64,000 bases of DNA, taken from Cladopsammia gracilis (taxonomy: Eukaryota > Cnidaria > Anthozoa > Scleractinia > Dendrophylliidae). The stretch is from positions 1,137,501-1,201,500 of the forward strand of contig JAJGOT010000003.1 of assembly GCA_022457155.1 (NCBI GenBank). The letters run 5' to 3'. Below are positions 25,601 to 37,600 of the stretch, piece by piece. The translations under genes were made by a program, and so were the position numbers. Each line of letters opens with the position of its first letter. Position 1 is the first letter of the stretch. The notes below the pieces were generated by a model. The model worked only from the letters and a program-made list of their open reading frames with translations. It was not told where the DNA came from and did no database searches.

Positions 25601-28600
25601 TTATATATTACCATGCGAAAGTGCCGTTCGATAGGTTTCGTCTGAATGGCCATCAAACGTTGGAATTTCATCCACACTAGACACAAGGTAGAACCACCTT
25701 GTACAGTATGACTGGACCAATACTACGGGAAAGTTATGCACTGCTCAGCAACTTTCATTTCACTTTAGGGTTTCATCCACATACTCAAATAAAGCTACAA
25801 CTACCTTAAACAGCACGGTAAACAGCATTGAACAGAGTACCGTCAGTGTTACACTGAACAGAGTACTGCTCAATAACATATGCATTTGAACGATCACACT
25901 GTAGGATTTCTCATCCACTGACTCTTCAGTAGTTCTGATGCAAGTATCCTGTTTTCAATCAACGAAACTGCAGATACCGTGAACGATCTATTGCGTCACA
26001 TTGGATCAATACAAACAGTGATAAGCAAAACAGACCACTGCAAGGACCGATCAGACAATGTGAAAAGCATTCTCTCGAAATGGCACTACCGGTCGTCCTT
26101 GCAGTGGTCTGTTTGCTTATAACTGTTTGTATAAGCCTTATCGCCGGAGTTTCGAAAACACATGTGTGCATCGGGATAAAATCCAATATTCATGTCAAAG
26201 TGAACAAAGGAAAGGTAATGAATTCTTATCCCGCCTTATCGCCTTCCTTTGTCAACTTTCAAGTTTTATCCCGACGCGCGCATATATTATCGGAACTCCC
26301 ATAACGCTTAATATTGATCCAATGTGACGCAATAGATCGTTCGCGATATCTGCAGTTTCGTTGATCCTGATTTAACCTGTTTTACCTGTTTACAGGTAAT
26401 CCAAGGACGTTGTTTAGAGGTAACAGTTTAGCAGCAAAATGCATGGAACAGTTCATGAAGGTAACATAACATAATAAACAATACATTTTTTTTCCTTTTC
26501 GAATAGCTTGAGTATCTGGCTCCTGTAATTTTCGCCTCCATTTCGCACTATACCATCAGATGGATCTCAATAGTTATCATTACATTTCGTCCCATGGTGT
26601 TCCTTCGCATTTTGTTGTTCGGGAAGGAAGAACAAGCGACTCTTTATTCTCAAAAATACGTTCATGTTAACTTAAATCGTTAATAGTGACATTCTTTATA
26701 CGCTAAACAGTGAGTGACCGCGCGTCTGTAGACCCTCAAACCCGAGGAATGTTTAGAACCAAATAGGTGATGTCCCCTACTCCGATTTAACCCATCTCGA
26801 GCCAAAAATGAAACTTGTCAAATTCTTCTATACGGCTCACATGTGGCAGCACATACCTATAGAGATGATAAAGGGGAGTGCCCAAACCACTCCCCACCCG
26901 AAAGAGGCAGAATCCCCATTGAGGTCGCACATACCTATACAGCTCGTAAAAGCTGAGGTTCCCCACAGCCCCACCCCAAAAGACGCAGATACAATTCCCT
27001 TTGGGGCCGCAGATAGCTTGCATGGGGGAGTCTCCTGGGATTTTAATACTGTTTCTTTTTCTCCTCAGATTGTGGGTATACCATACCTTTCTGACACGCT
27101 CAAGCCAGTTATCGACAAGATTTTTGAAGAGCATAAATACTGTGAGTTGGACCCAAGTAAAACTGAGCGAAAATCGAGCGCACTTAGGTAAGCCATGTGC
27201 TATAATTGTCTTTTTTGGACGACAACACAAAACAGTCGTAGTAAAGCGGCCTTTACACGACAAACTAAAGTTGGCAAACTCGTGTTGGCAAACACTGAAC
27301 TCCAATTTCGTGTGAAGGCCGCTTAACCAACACAAACAAGTTGGTGAAAACGTTGGCGAGAATAGAGACAAGTTCCATTTGTCGCCAACAGGTTGCCAAC
27401 ACGAGTTTGCCAACTTTAATAGTTTGTCGAAGGCCGCTTGCTTTGAGGTTACTTTCATTTCAAGTTGAAATATGTGTCTTCCCCATCCGGTTCTTAAAAC
27501 CTATTTTTGCCTTTTTCTGTCTACGTTGTTCTTCTTGCGAACTGCATTAATCTTGTGCAAAGATAGGTAAGCCGATCAATGAAAATTAAATAGCCACAAA
27601 GACTTTTCCGGCTAATGCAATGATCTTTATAACCACAACTAAACTCATCGGGCTGGTACGGTGTGACAACCAAAACTGAATAAAACCCTGCTCCGAGGTC
27701 AGCAGGTTAGGCTGAAATCAATCTACCTGGTTGGCTGCTAAAAATATTTAGGTTTCTCGGAAACACAAACCATACGTGGGTGTATATAAAACTAATGATT
27801 TCACAATCTACGGTTCACATTTACGATGGAATCTCTCTTGAAAGACCTCAAAGAACACGTTACATGTGCGATATGTCTGGATACGTTCACCGAGCCCAAG
27901 ACAATCGCTTGCCTCCACACATTCTGCTGTGAATGTTTGAAGAGACACGCTTTAACAACCCAGCAAGAAGGGCAATTTCGCTGCCCCGAGTGCCAGGCAC
28001 AAGTTGGCGTCCCTGAACGCTTCGATCAAATTCCCACTGGTTTTCTCCAGAATAGTTTGCTGGGAGTTCTCGCTGTACAACAAAGTGGTGATGGAAGTGA
28101 GATCAATTGCGGCAACTGCAGAAAAAAGAGCGCTGAGACATGTTTCTGTTTCAACTGCGGAAATTTTATGTGCCCTGACTGTGTAAACGCACATGAACTA
28201 CTGAAAAATGTCGCTTTTGACGGCCATAAAGTCAGATCAACAAAGGACTTTCAAGTCGAAGACTATGAGGCTTTGTTAAAACGAAAATCTTTTTGTTCTC
28301 AACAGTATCATGAGCGAGAGGTGACGCGATTTTTTTGCCTCGAGTGTCAAATTTGTGTTTGTCAGAGCTGTGTAGTCACAGATCACAGGAATCACGCTGT
28401 TGATCCACTTGACAAGGCAGCTGATCGCGAGAAAACCCAAATCATGATGGGAACTGAGCTGATGAAAGAAAAAAACACAATTTGCAGTGATGTGATACGC
28501 GAATTGGAGCAAATAGTTTTTAATCTGGAGACAAACATCGCCACCGCTAAACGTGAAGTTTCCCAAGTAGCCGAGCAAATGATCACGAAGATTCGAGAAC

Positions 28601-31600
28601 ACGAGAGGGAGGCCATTACCGCTCTCGAGATCACGCGCGTGTCGAGAACTGAGAAATTAAACTCTGTAAAGACACAACTGCAGTCCTTGGTCAAGCAAAT
28701 CAATCAAGCAATCGAGTTTGCCGACAATCTGGTTCAAAGAAGCTCCAGCTCAGATATTTTGCAAAGCAAGAAGTCGTTGGAGCAACGAACTGAACATCTT
28801 AACAAGACTCCAGTCCCACCACTTCCGGTTTCTTCCTTTGTGAAGTTTATTTCCACTTCAGAACCAGAGAATGTGACCCTCGGTTTGCTTGCAACCAGTG
28901 AACCAGTTGTGGAAGGACTGACGCAAGATTTTCAAGCCGGCGTAGAAGCGGAGTTTCTCATCTGTTCAAAACTCACAAGAGAAGCTGAAGGCAAAATTCA
29001 CATTGACGTTATCGTGCAACCCGCTGAAGAAGTAGGAAATTTGATGGTTTGCGAGAAAGACGATGGAAATTTCTTGGTGAAGTTTACACCTAAAGTGCCA
29101 GACACTTATAATATTAAAGTAACTATAAACAGGGGTGATCTTCATAAGAGGACTTATACCGTCCAAGTAAAGGAACGACTCCTTGAAGTTGTGGGCGAGC
29201 TAGATTTAAAAGGAATAACACTTCGAACTCCATCTGGGATTGCTGTGAATAGTAAAGGTTTGATCGCTGTTGGTGACTACGATAGCAACCGTATTGTGAT
29301 CTTCGATAAGGACGGAAAGTATCTTCGAAAATTTGGCTGCAAAGGAAAGAACGTTGGACAGCTTAACGGTCCATCGGACGTAACATTTGTCAATGACGGC
29401 AAGATTCTAGTGGCAGATGAGTTGAATCAACGCATTCAGCAGTTCAACATCCACACGGGAAAAGTTGTGAGAGCGTTTGGAAAGAAAGGGACGGGAGAGG
29501 GAGAGCTTCAGGACCCAGGAAGTGTTTGTATGGATGCCGAACGACACGTTGTTGTAGCCGACTGTTCAAACAACAGAATGCAGGTTTTCACAAAGGATGG
29601 TGAACCTGTGTTTAGTTTTGGAGCAAGTGGATCAGAAAAACTCAACCGTCCAACTGGATGTGTTTTTCTCGAAAACACCTTCATTGTTTCTGACGCTAAG
29701 AACCACTGCTTAAAAATCTTCGACAATTCAGGGAAGTTTCTGCGTAAAATTGGAGAACAAGGCAAGGATAACGGACAGTTGTTGCAGCAGCACCCTCTGG
29801 GATTGTGCGTTGAAACATTTGGCAATCATCACAACATTCTCGTTTGTGACCGTAACAATAAACGGATTGTACAGTATACAGTGGACGGTTTACTTACTGG
29901 GAAAACGGTTACTAACTTACTGAATCCCGTTAGAATAGCTTCAACGCCAGATCACAGGATTTTAGTGTCCGATTTTCGAGCGAAAAGAATATATATCCTG
30001 CAATAAGTCGTAAAAAGTTAAATGGATTTAACCCTTTAATTGAGCCCCCCGGGGGGGATTCCGACGGGGGTGCTCGTCGAAACATTTGGGTTTGATGTAC
30101 GCGGCTCAAATGAATTTTTACCCCCAAGATGTACCAAATCTAAAACAACACATCATTTTCTGACATATTTTTTTCGGCGCAATATCCTAACCGCGATATA
30201 ATTCTAACGGTGGTCATGTTATATTTTCGTACCCTAAGCGGTACCAATCTACAAATTTCGACTCCTAAAAGGTACGACGAGCATCCCCGTCATTTTTATA
30301 TGGAAGTCCCTCCGATAATTGAGCTCTCAACTGAGTTAAAAGACGCGCATGATTTACAAAAGCATCACTGAATAGAGACAACCACTCTATGTCACGTGAC
30401 TATAATAATCAAAGACGTTAGTGAAAAAACGATTGTTAGAAACAAAAAGAGCGATCCAAATGATTAGTTAAAGTGTGAAAAGTTAGGCTATATAATTGAA
30501 AGCCTTTTTAAAGTATCAGTAATAACACGATATATAGACCCTTTTCTAGTAGAGGCGTGAGTGTGGAGGGCGGGGACTCTGCCATATCCTATAATCAATA
30601 GCGAAATGTAAAAGAAAAGACTTTTATTATCTTATAGAGCTTTCAAAGTTAGAAGGCAACTTTTTTGCACTATACAGAATTACACACTCCATGTCACGTG
30701 ACTATGATAATTTTAAATAAAAACATAAAGATAGGAATCATTTTGGGAAATAAAAACGATACAGATGATCACTAAACTGGATGATCTTTATATCCAGCCA
30801 TCTTCTTTGAACCTAAATATCCAGTATCCAGTAAACAACACATTCTTGTTTCCAAATGTGTTCCTCGATATCCAAAAAAAAATATTTTCGTAATATGGCG
30901 TATCCCTGTTTTTTTTTTTTTTTTTTTTTTGCCCACATATACCTAGCCTGTTTCAGGCGTTAAGATTGTGGGGCCAGGGAGCAGCGCGAACGAGCGGGGA
31001 AAACGGGGAGAGACTATCCCCTCCAATCTTTCGCTCCCCACTATCTGAACGCCTGGAACAGGCTTATTCCCTTTCCCAATACCTAACCGAAAATGACTTA
31101 CTTCCCAATAAAGCACTAACAAACTTAATCAACTGAACCAACCGAGAATGGTCAATGCCAAAATAGTGAGACTTAAGGGACTGTTTGTGGGCGGCACGGT
31201 GGTCTAGTGGTTAGCGCGTCGAACTTTCAACCTGAAGGTCGGTGGTTCGAAGCCTGGTCTCTGCCGTCGTGTTGTTTCCTTAGACAAGAAACTTTACTCC
31301 ACACTGTCTCTCTCCACCCAGGTGTATAAATGGGTACCGGCGACAAAATGCTGGGGGTAACCCTGCGATGGACTAGCATCCCATCCAGGGGGGAGTAGCA
31401 ATATTCCTAGTCGCTTCATGCTATAGAAACCGGGTTTAAGCTCCGGCCGTTGTGAGCCTACTGGCTCGGGTGCGCGACTTTTAAGGGACTGTTTAAAATA
31501 AAGATGGATGATCCTAGCATTGGGTCTATCCGAGCACGACGTGTTTCCTGCTTTCAGATCCTCATACCACATTTTGTGGTTCCAGCGCTAGGAACAATCT

Positions 31601-34600
31601 AGGTCTACAACCCTTCACATGCAAACTGTAACTGAGCGGAAAACATGACGCGCCCTGCTGATCTGTCTTCGAGGATGAAAAGGCCCATATAATATTTTTT
31701 AGTATTACAATAGCTCCTGCTGAAGGCAGCGCAGCAATAACGCACTTTCCCGCCAAAAATATGAGGAACACCACCTTGTGACGTTCTTTAGAGAATTGTT
31801 CCTTTATCGTTCTCAAAATTATGCATTCACAAAAGAATATGATAAAATTTGTCAGAACCACTGAATTCTCTGGAGTAGAATCACACGATTTGATATTGGT
31901 AAGCAAAATAGCTTAGGTAAAAAAAGGTCTACATTGCAACATCGCCCATTACATATCGCATGGTGTGTCCCAGCTTGAAATCCTTCTCGGTTTAGAATAA
32001 GTCAGTGTAAACAATCAGTGTTGACGTTGAAACGTGAACGTGTCGATGACAATGATTAAAAGCTCAAACGGCTTTATATTATTTCCAGGCGGCTGAGCCT
32101 CAAGCCAGTTGATGAACAAGACAGAAGCTTATCAGTACTAACTGGATACTTAGAAGGTGTCATGACATCCATCTTGAGTTCTTTCAAGGAATGCCCGAGC
32201 TACATGCGCGCAGCCTTCAGAAATCTCGCGAGGCGTGTCTCCGATCATTTTGGGGACGAACCTGGATATGAGGTGAGCTAACCTATGCGGAGAGGACACA
32301 CATTCGCATTTTCATTATATGCAGGGATATTCAAAAAGCAAAATGTCTCTGAAGGGCTAATTTTGGTGGATTTTGACCCGAACTTTGCATTTATCTAACT
32401 GATTCTAAAGCAACACTATAAAACAAACCAAAGAGGAATGTGTATGAACATGCAAGACACAAATAGAAAGGTCCAGACAACTTCAATGTCAACGCGACAA
32501 CCACGAAAATGGGCTCATACGAGTGGTAAAAATTTAGGATTTCATCCTCAAAAGATAAAACTGCATCGTATTTTTAAGGTCAAGGTGAATAACGTCAAAC
32601 GTAAGAACTGAAAGAGTTATGTTGTATTAGCTAAACGTTACAGTGCCTAAATACCCAGAGAAACGAAAACGATATGGTCATGATGGCGTATCAATGAAAC
32701 TAGGCTCAGTCTTGTATTTCATAGTAAAACAGCCCACTCCTTTATCAGATCATAGTCCTATCATAACTTGGCTAAATATCAATACAGAGAATTCTGGTAT
32801 TCTTAAAGGATCACAAAATAATTGTTCAAGGCGTGTACCAAAACAGTTTGTTTGGGAAAATGATTCTACACGGAAATTCAAAGATGTTTTGCGTATCTCC
32901 AGTTCTCCAAACACTAATTCAAGAGTATATAGACGAGGGAACACAAATTCCCGATGTTAACACTTCTCTTCAAAAAGTAGAAAATATTCTTACTACAACT
33001 GCTAGACAATGTTTAAAGATTAAAACCACAAAAAAGCATAAGCGTATCAAGTCATCATCAAACAAAAAATGGTTTGACCGGGAATGTCGATTAAAAAGAC
33101 ATGAATTGAGGAAAATGGCGAACCAAAAACATAGAGATCCGTTGAACTCCGTTTTGCGTGAGAAATACATGTCATTTTAATGCAATGAAAAAGATTATTG
33201 AACTCTAAAAAGAACGAATACTACAATAGCAAGCTTCATAGATTGGAGGAAACTATTGAAAACTCAGATGCGACAAATTTTTGGAAATGTCTAAAATCAA
33301 TGGATGACACCATTAAAGCGGAAGATAATCCTTTAGTGTCAGAAGAAAATTGGCTGCTACACTTTCAATCTCTTCACTCTAATGAACCGCTTAATCCCAC
33401 CCAGCAGATAATCCATGATGAACTAAAAGTAGAAGAAGATCGTAAACAACAATTTCGTCCATTAGATTACTTGATTACCGAAAATGAAATACCAAAGCTG
33501 CCAAAAAGTTAAAGAACAACAAATCTTCTTATTCAGATAAAATTAGAAATGAAATGATCAAAGCTAGTCTTAATGACCTAATGCCTGTTTACTACAAACT
33601 GTTTAATGCAGTTCTAAGTTCAGGTACCATGCCCCAGACATGGTGTGGTGGTCTCATTACACCAATTTATAAATCAGGCGGAAGAAGCGATCCGTCAAAC
33701 TACCGTGGTATCTGTGTTTCAAGCTGTCTGGGAAAACTATTTTGTTCCATTTTAAACCAAAGGCTTCTCGAATATATTGCCTCAAATAATATACTTAACA
33801 AATCACAGATTGGCTTCTTGCCAAATAATCGTACAGCAGACCATGTCTTTACACTTCGAACCTTGATAGACAAATACGTTCATAATCACAATGAAAAAAT
33901 TTATGCTTGTTTTGTAGATTTTAGAAAAGCTTTTGACTCAGTTTGGCACAATGATCTCTTGAATAAGTTATTGCAAAATAATGTAGGAGGCTGCTTTTAC
34001 AATTTAATTAAAAGCCTTTATTCCAAGTCTTCTTGTTCAATAAAAATTGGCCAAAGCCAAACACGACCCTTTCAATACGCGAGAGGTGTACGACAAGGTT
34101 TTATTTTAAGTCCACTACTTTTCAACCTTTACATTAACGATTTACCTTTTTCATTTGAAAATATCCGGTCTGATCCTTTTGTTCTACCAAACGGCACAAA
34201 ATTAAACTCTCTTTTATATGCGGACGATTTAATCATTTTATCACATTCTAAAACAGGTCTACAAAATTGTCTTAATGCATTATCATCATACTGCAACACG
34301 TGGATGTTAAGCATAAATCCAAAAAAAAACCAAGATTATGGTTTTCCAAAAACGCCCAATAAAATGCTCTGAATATAGATTTTATATGAATAATCAAATT
34401 ATTGATGTTGTACAAGATTATACTTATTTAGGAACTAAAATTTCCAAGTCTCACTTGATCATCTAAAAGAGAAAGCACTTCACGCTCTTTTCAGTCTGAG
34501 GCGACGCACAGATTTTAGTAAGCTAAATCCGTCCCTTGCCTGTAAAATTTTTGATACAATGATATCCCCAATTTTGCTCTATAATAGTGAAATTTGGGGT

Positions 34601-37600
34601 GGATATACCAAATCTGATTTTAAGGCTTGGGATAGCTCACAAATTGAAACAACGCATCTTCAGTTTTGTAAACGCTACCTTCAAGTGAGTAATAAGGCTT
34701 CTAATATTGCGTGCAGAGCTGAACTTGGTCGATTTTCTCTAAATATTTCCATTAATCTAAGAATCCTCAACCGACTTGTTATACCTTCAAAATAAACCCC
34801 AAGACTCTTTTGTTAAACAATCTTTCTTAATATCATTAGATCTTCACTCAAATGGTAAAATTAGCTTTCACTCTAATCTTATGAAGATATCCGAATACTT
34901 TAATTTCAGAAATTTTAACCTCGATTTATTAAACACCGCTGAAGTCAAACACTGTACAAATTTAATGAAACAGAAATATATTTCTTATTGGCAACATATA
35001 CTTCAGTACTCTCAAAAACTAGAATTTTATAAGACTTTCAAGAATGAATACACCCCCTCAAATTATCTAGGCCTGACTAGACGAGCATCTGATAGGAGGA
35101 CATTAACTAAATTAAGTATACACCTTATTCCAAAATGGCGGCAGTTTATTATTCTTTTGTATGTATTTCAATTAGCCCTTTTTGCCTCATTTTCGCGTAA
35201 AATTTCTGTTGTATTTTGCACATGCTGTCGAGGCAACAAGGGCTAATTAACATACATATAAAAGAATAATAAATTGACCACCATTTTGGAATAAGGTGTA
35301 TAAGTAATCATAAACTTATGATCGAACTGGGCAGATACAACAAAATTCCAAGAGACAAAAGGCTTTGCCCAGTTTGTGGTTCAAATGAAATCGAAGACGA
35401 AATCCATTTTCTTTTCTATTGCTCAAAATACGCAACAATAAGAGATAATTTTTACAATAAAATACAGACTTTTATACCAAATATTAGCCATTTACCTGTA
35501 ACTGAATTGATCATAGAATTAATGAATTCTTCCATTTACTTTCTAAACATGCAATTAATTAAATTTATTTCATCTTGTTTTGATTCTCGAGATAAAATTG
35601 TCACCAATGTAGTTTAATTATTCATTTTTGTTTTCTTTTCTTTTGTTTGTTAGTTGTAAGCTTTTGCAATATTGTAAAATCTACAGTCATGCAAATAAAG
35701 CTAGATGTTGTTGTTGTTGTTGTTGTATTCTATTCCTGATGCTAAACTTTCCATGTACAAAAAATAAATAAAAACGACCTATTCACACAATTCTGAGCTA
35801 TTGTTTTGTTTTTAAATGAGGTGCCAATTTTCGATTTTCTGCCCTTAAATATGAACAGGGTATAACGGAACACACCTATCCTAAATTGAAGGGAGTACTC
35901 CCTCCCCCCTTCCCCTATCCCAGGAGTCTCCTACACAGTCGTTTTTCGGGACGTCAAACAACGCTTCTTCCCAATGGAGGATCGTTCTGTGACAACCAAA
36001 ATAACGGCTATGTAGGAAACTACGGAACACGAAGCGATAAATCGTTATCGTTATCATCGTTATCGTCCATTTTCAGGATGCAAAGTACACTGCTGTGAGT
36101 GGTTTCCTGTTTCTTCGGTTTTACGCGCCAGCAATTCTCGGGCCCAAACTATTCGGCTTGAGGGAAAACCACGCCGACAAGAATGTATCACGCACACTAA
36201 CTATCCTGGCAAAGGTAAGTATTTCCAGGGTCTAGGCGTACCATAAAGCTCTGTAGATATTGCACTGTCAGAAAATAACGCCGAGGGCATGATAACATAC
36301 TACAAACTTACTCAATAAATTTCAACTTTAGGTTACATCTCATGTCTTGAGATAGAAACGGCAACTTCAGGAAAGATATTATAATGAAAGGCGAGGCAAG
36401 TTTGAATTGAAATTCATTCATCGCAAGGTCAACAAAATAATGATCACGTGGTCATTTTTAACTGAAAAAGAAACCAAGGTCGTGTGCAACGGACTGCATT
36501 AAAAGGAACTTTCATTCTAGAGAATGTCTGGCATCAATGCAGTCCTTTAGTGTCGCTATATTATGATCATGTATTTTTTCTACTGTTTGCAGACAGTCCA
36601 GAAGATTGGAAACATTGAGTTCCCTCAGCATTGCGGAAAGGAAGAATGGATGGGACCACTGTACAAGTGGATCGCATTTTACACAGACGAAGTCAAAGAC
36701 TTTTTGGATAGGCTCGCTGATGTGGAAGACGAAGAAGGTAACCATGACAACTGTCTGTCAAACAATGTCTGTTCACTATGAACTATCAACACATCCAACG
36801 TAAACAGTAGTCAAGATAAAATTATGAAGTAGTTCAGCTGGATACCTTAAGATGTAATGAATATGCAAGATGACGTATGCCACACGTCATCTTGAATACA
36901 TAGTATAGTAAGACGCTACGGTAACCTTCTTAAACTTCTTGGAACTCGATTTCACCTAATTAAACGATTTCTTTACGTAGCCTTGTATATTTAGTTCCAG
37001 GCTGTGACCACAGGCGAACTGTGTTCAGTCAGTCACTGATCATCAAGGAAGGTTCCGTTAAGAAGTGTCGCTACAGGGATTCCAGGCTGCCAAAACCATA
37101 CAAGTTCAAAAAGCGCTACTGTTGGCTGAGCACGGAAAACTTCCTTTACGCGAAAACAAATGATTCACAGGTAAGCAGAAGGGTTCGTACGGGACTGCGA
37201 TATGTTACGAAAACTGCGCACCACTCTGAGGATGAAATGAGTTATACAACTGAATTGTGTTATCATTTGTGGGATGAACCATCATAACCTGAAGCCGCTC
37301 ATGAGCAGTTGTGTTTTCTTTCCCAGACAAGGCAATTTCTACCGACAAGAAAAATTCTTGCAATTGAGCGAGTTGACGAGTCAGCGTTTCAGAAGCCAAA
37401 CGTATTCCAAGTGGTCAGTAAAGATTACGAAGACACCGTTCAAATCCTCTATCTTGCCGCGCAGGTAAGCACATCCCTGGTCCAATTAATTGTGCAAATG
37501 AACATACACATATATTTTGAATAATTTTGAATTGTTTACTTTTATTCAGGATGTAAATGAAATGAATCAGTGGCTATCAGCGATAAGGAAAACGACAATT

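Noticed and set aside
26787..27458. 223-residue minus-strand open frame
   Set aside because: It runs antisense through RasGAP exon 11 and across a MITE (27244-27439); no domain is recognisable.
31189..31262. Functional tRNA gene
   Set aside because: A and B boxes are present, but the cloverleaf is imperfect and the unit is followed by a SINE body and flanked by a 14-bp target duplication. The same reasoning applies to 4219-4285.
32273..36076. A second copy of exon 12 in units 2 or 3
   Set aside because: I looked for its coding phrases between the TRIM copies and exon 13 copies (43850-46980, 56930-60150) and did not find them; it seems lost or never included.
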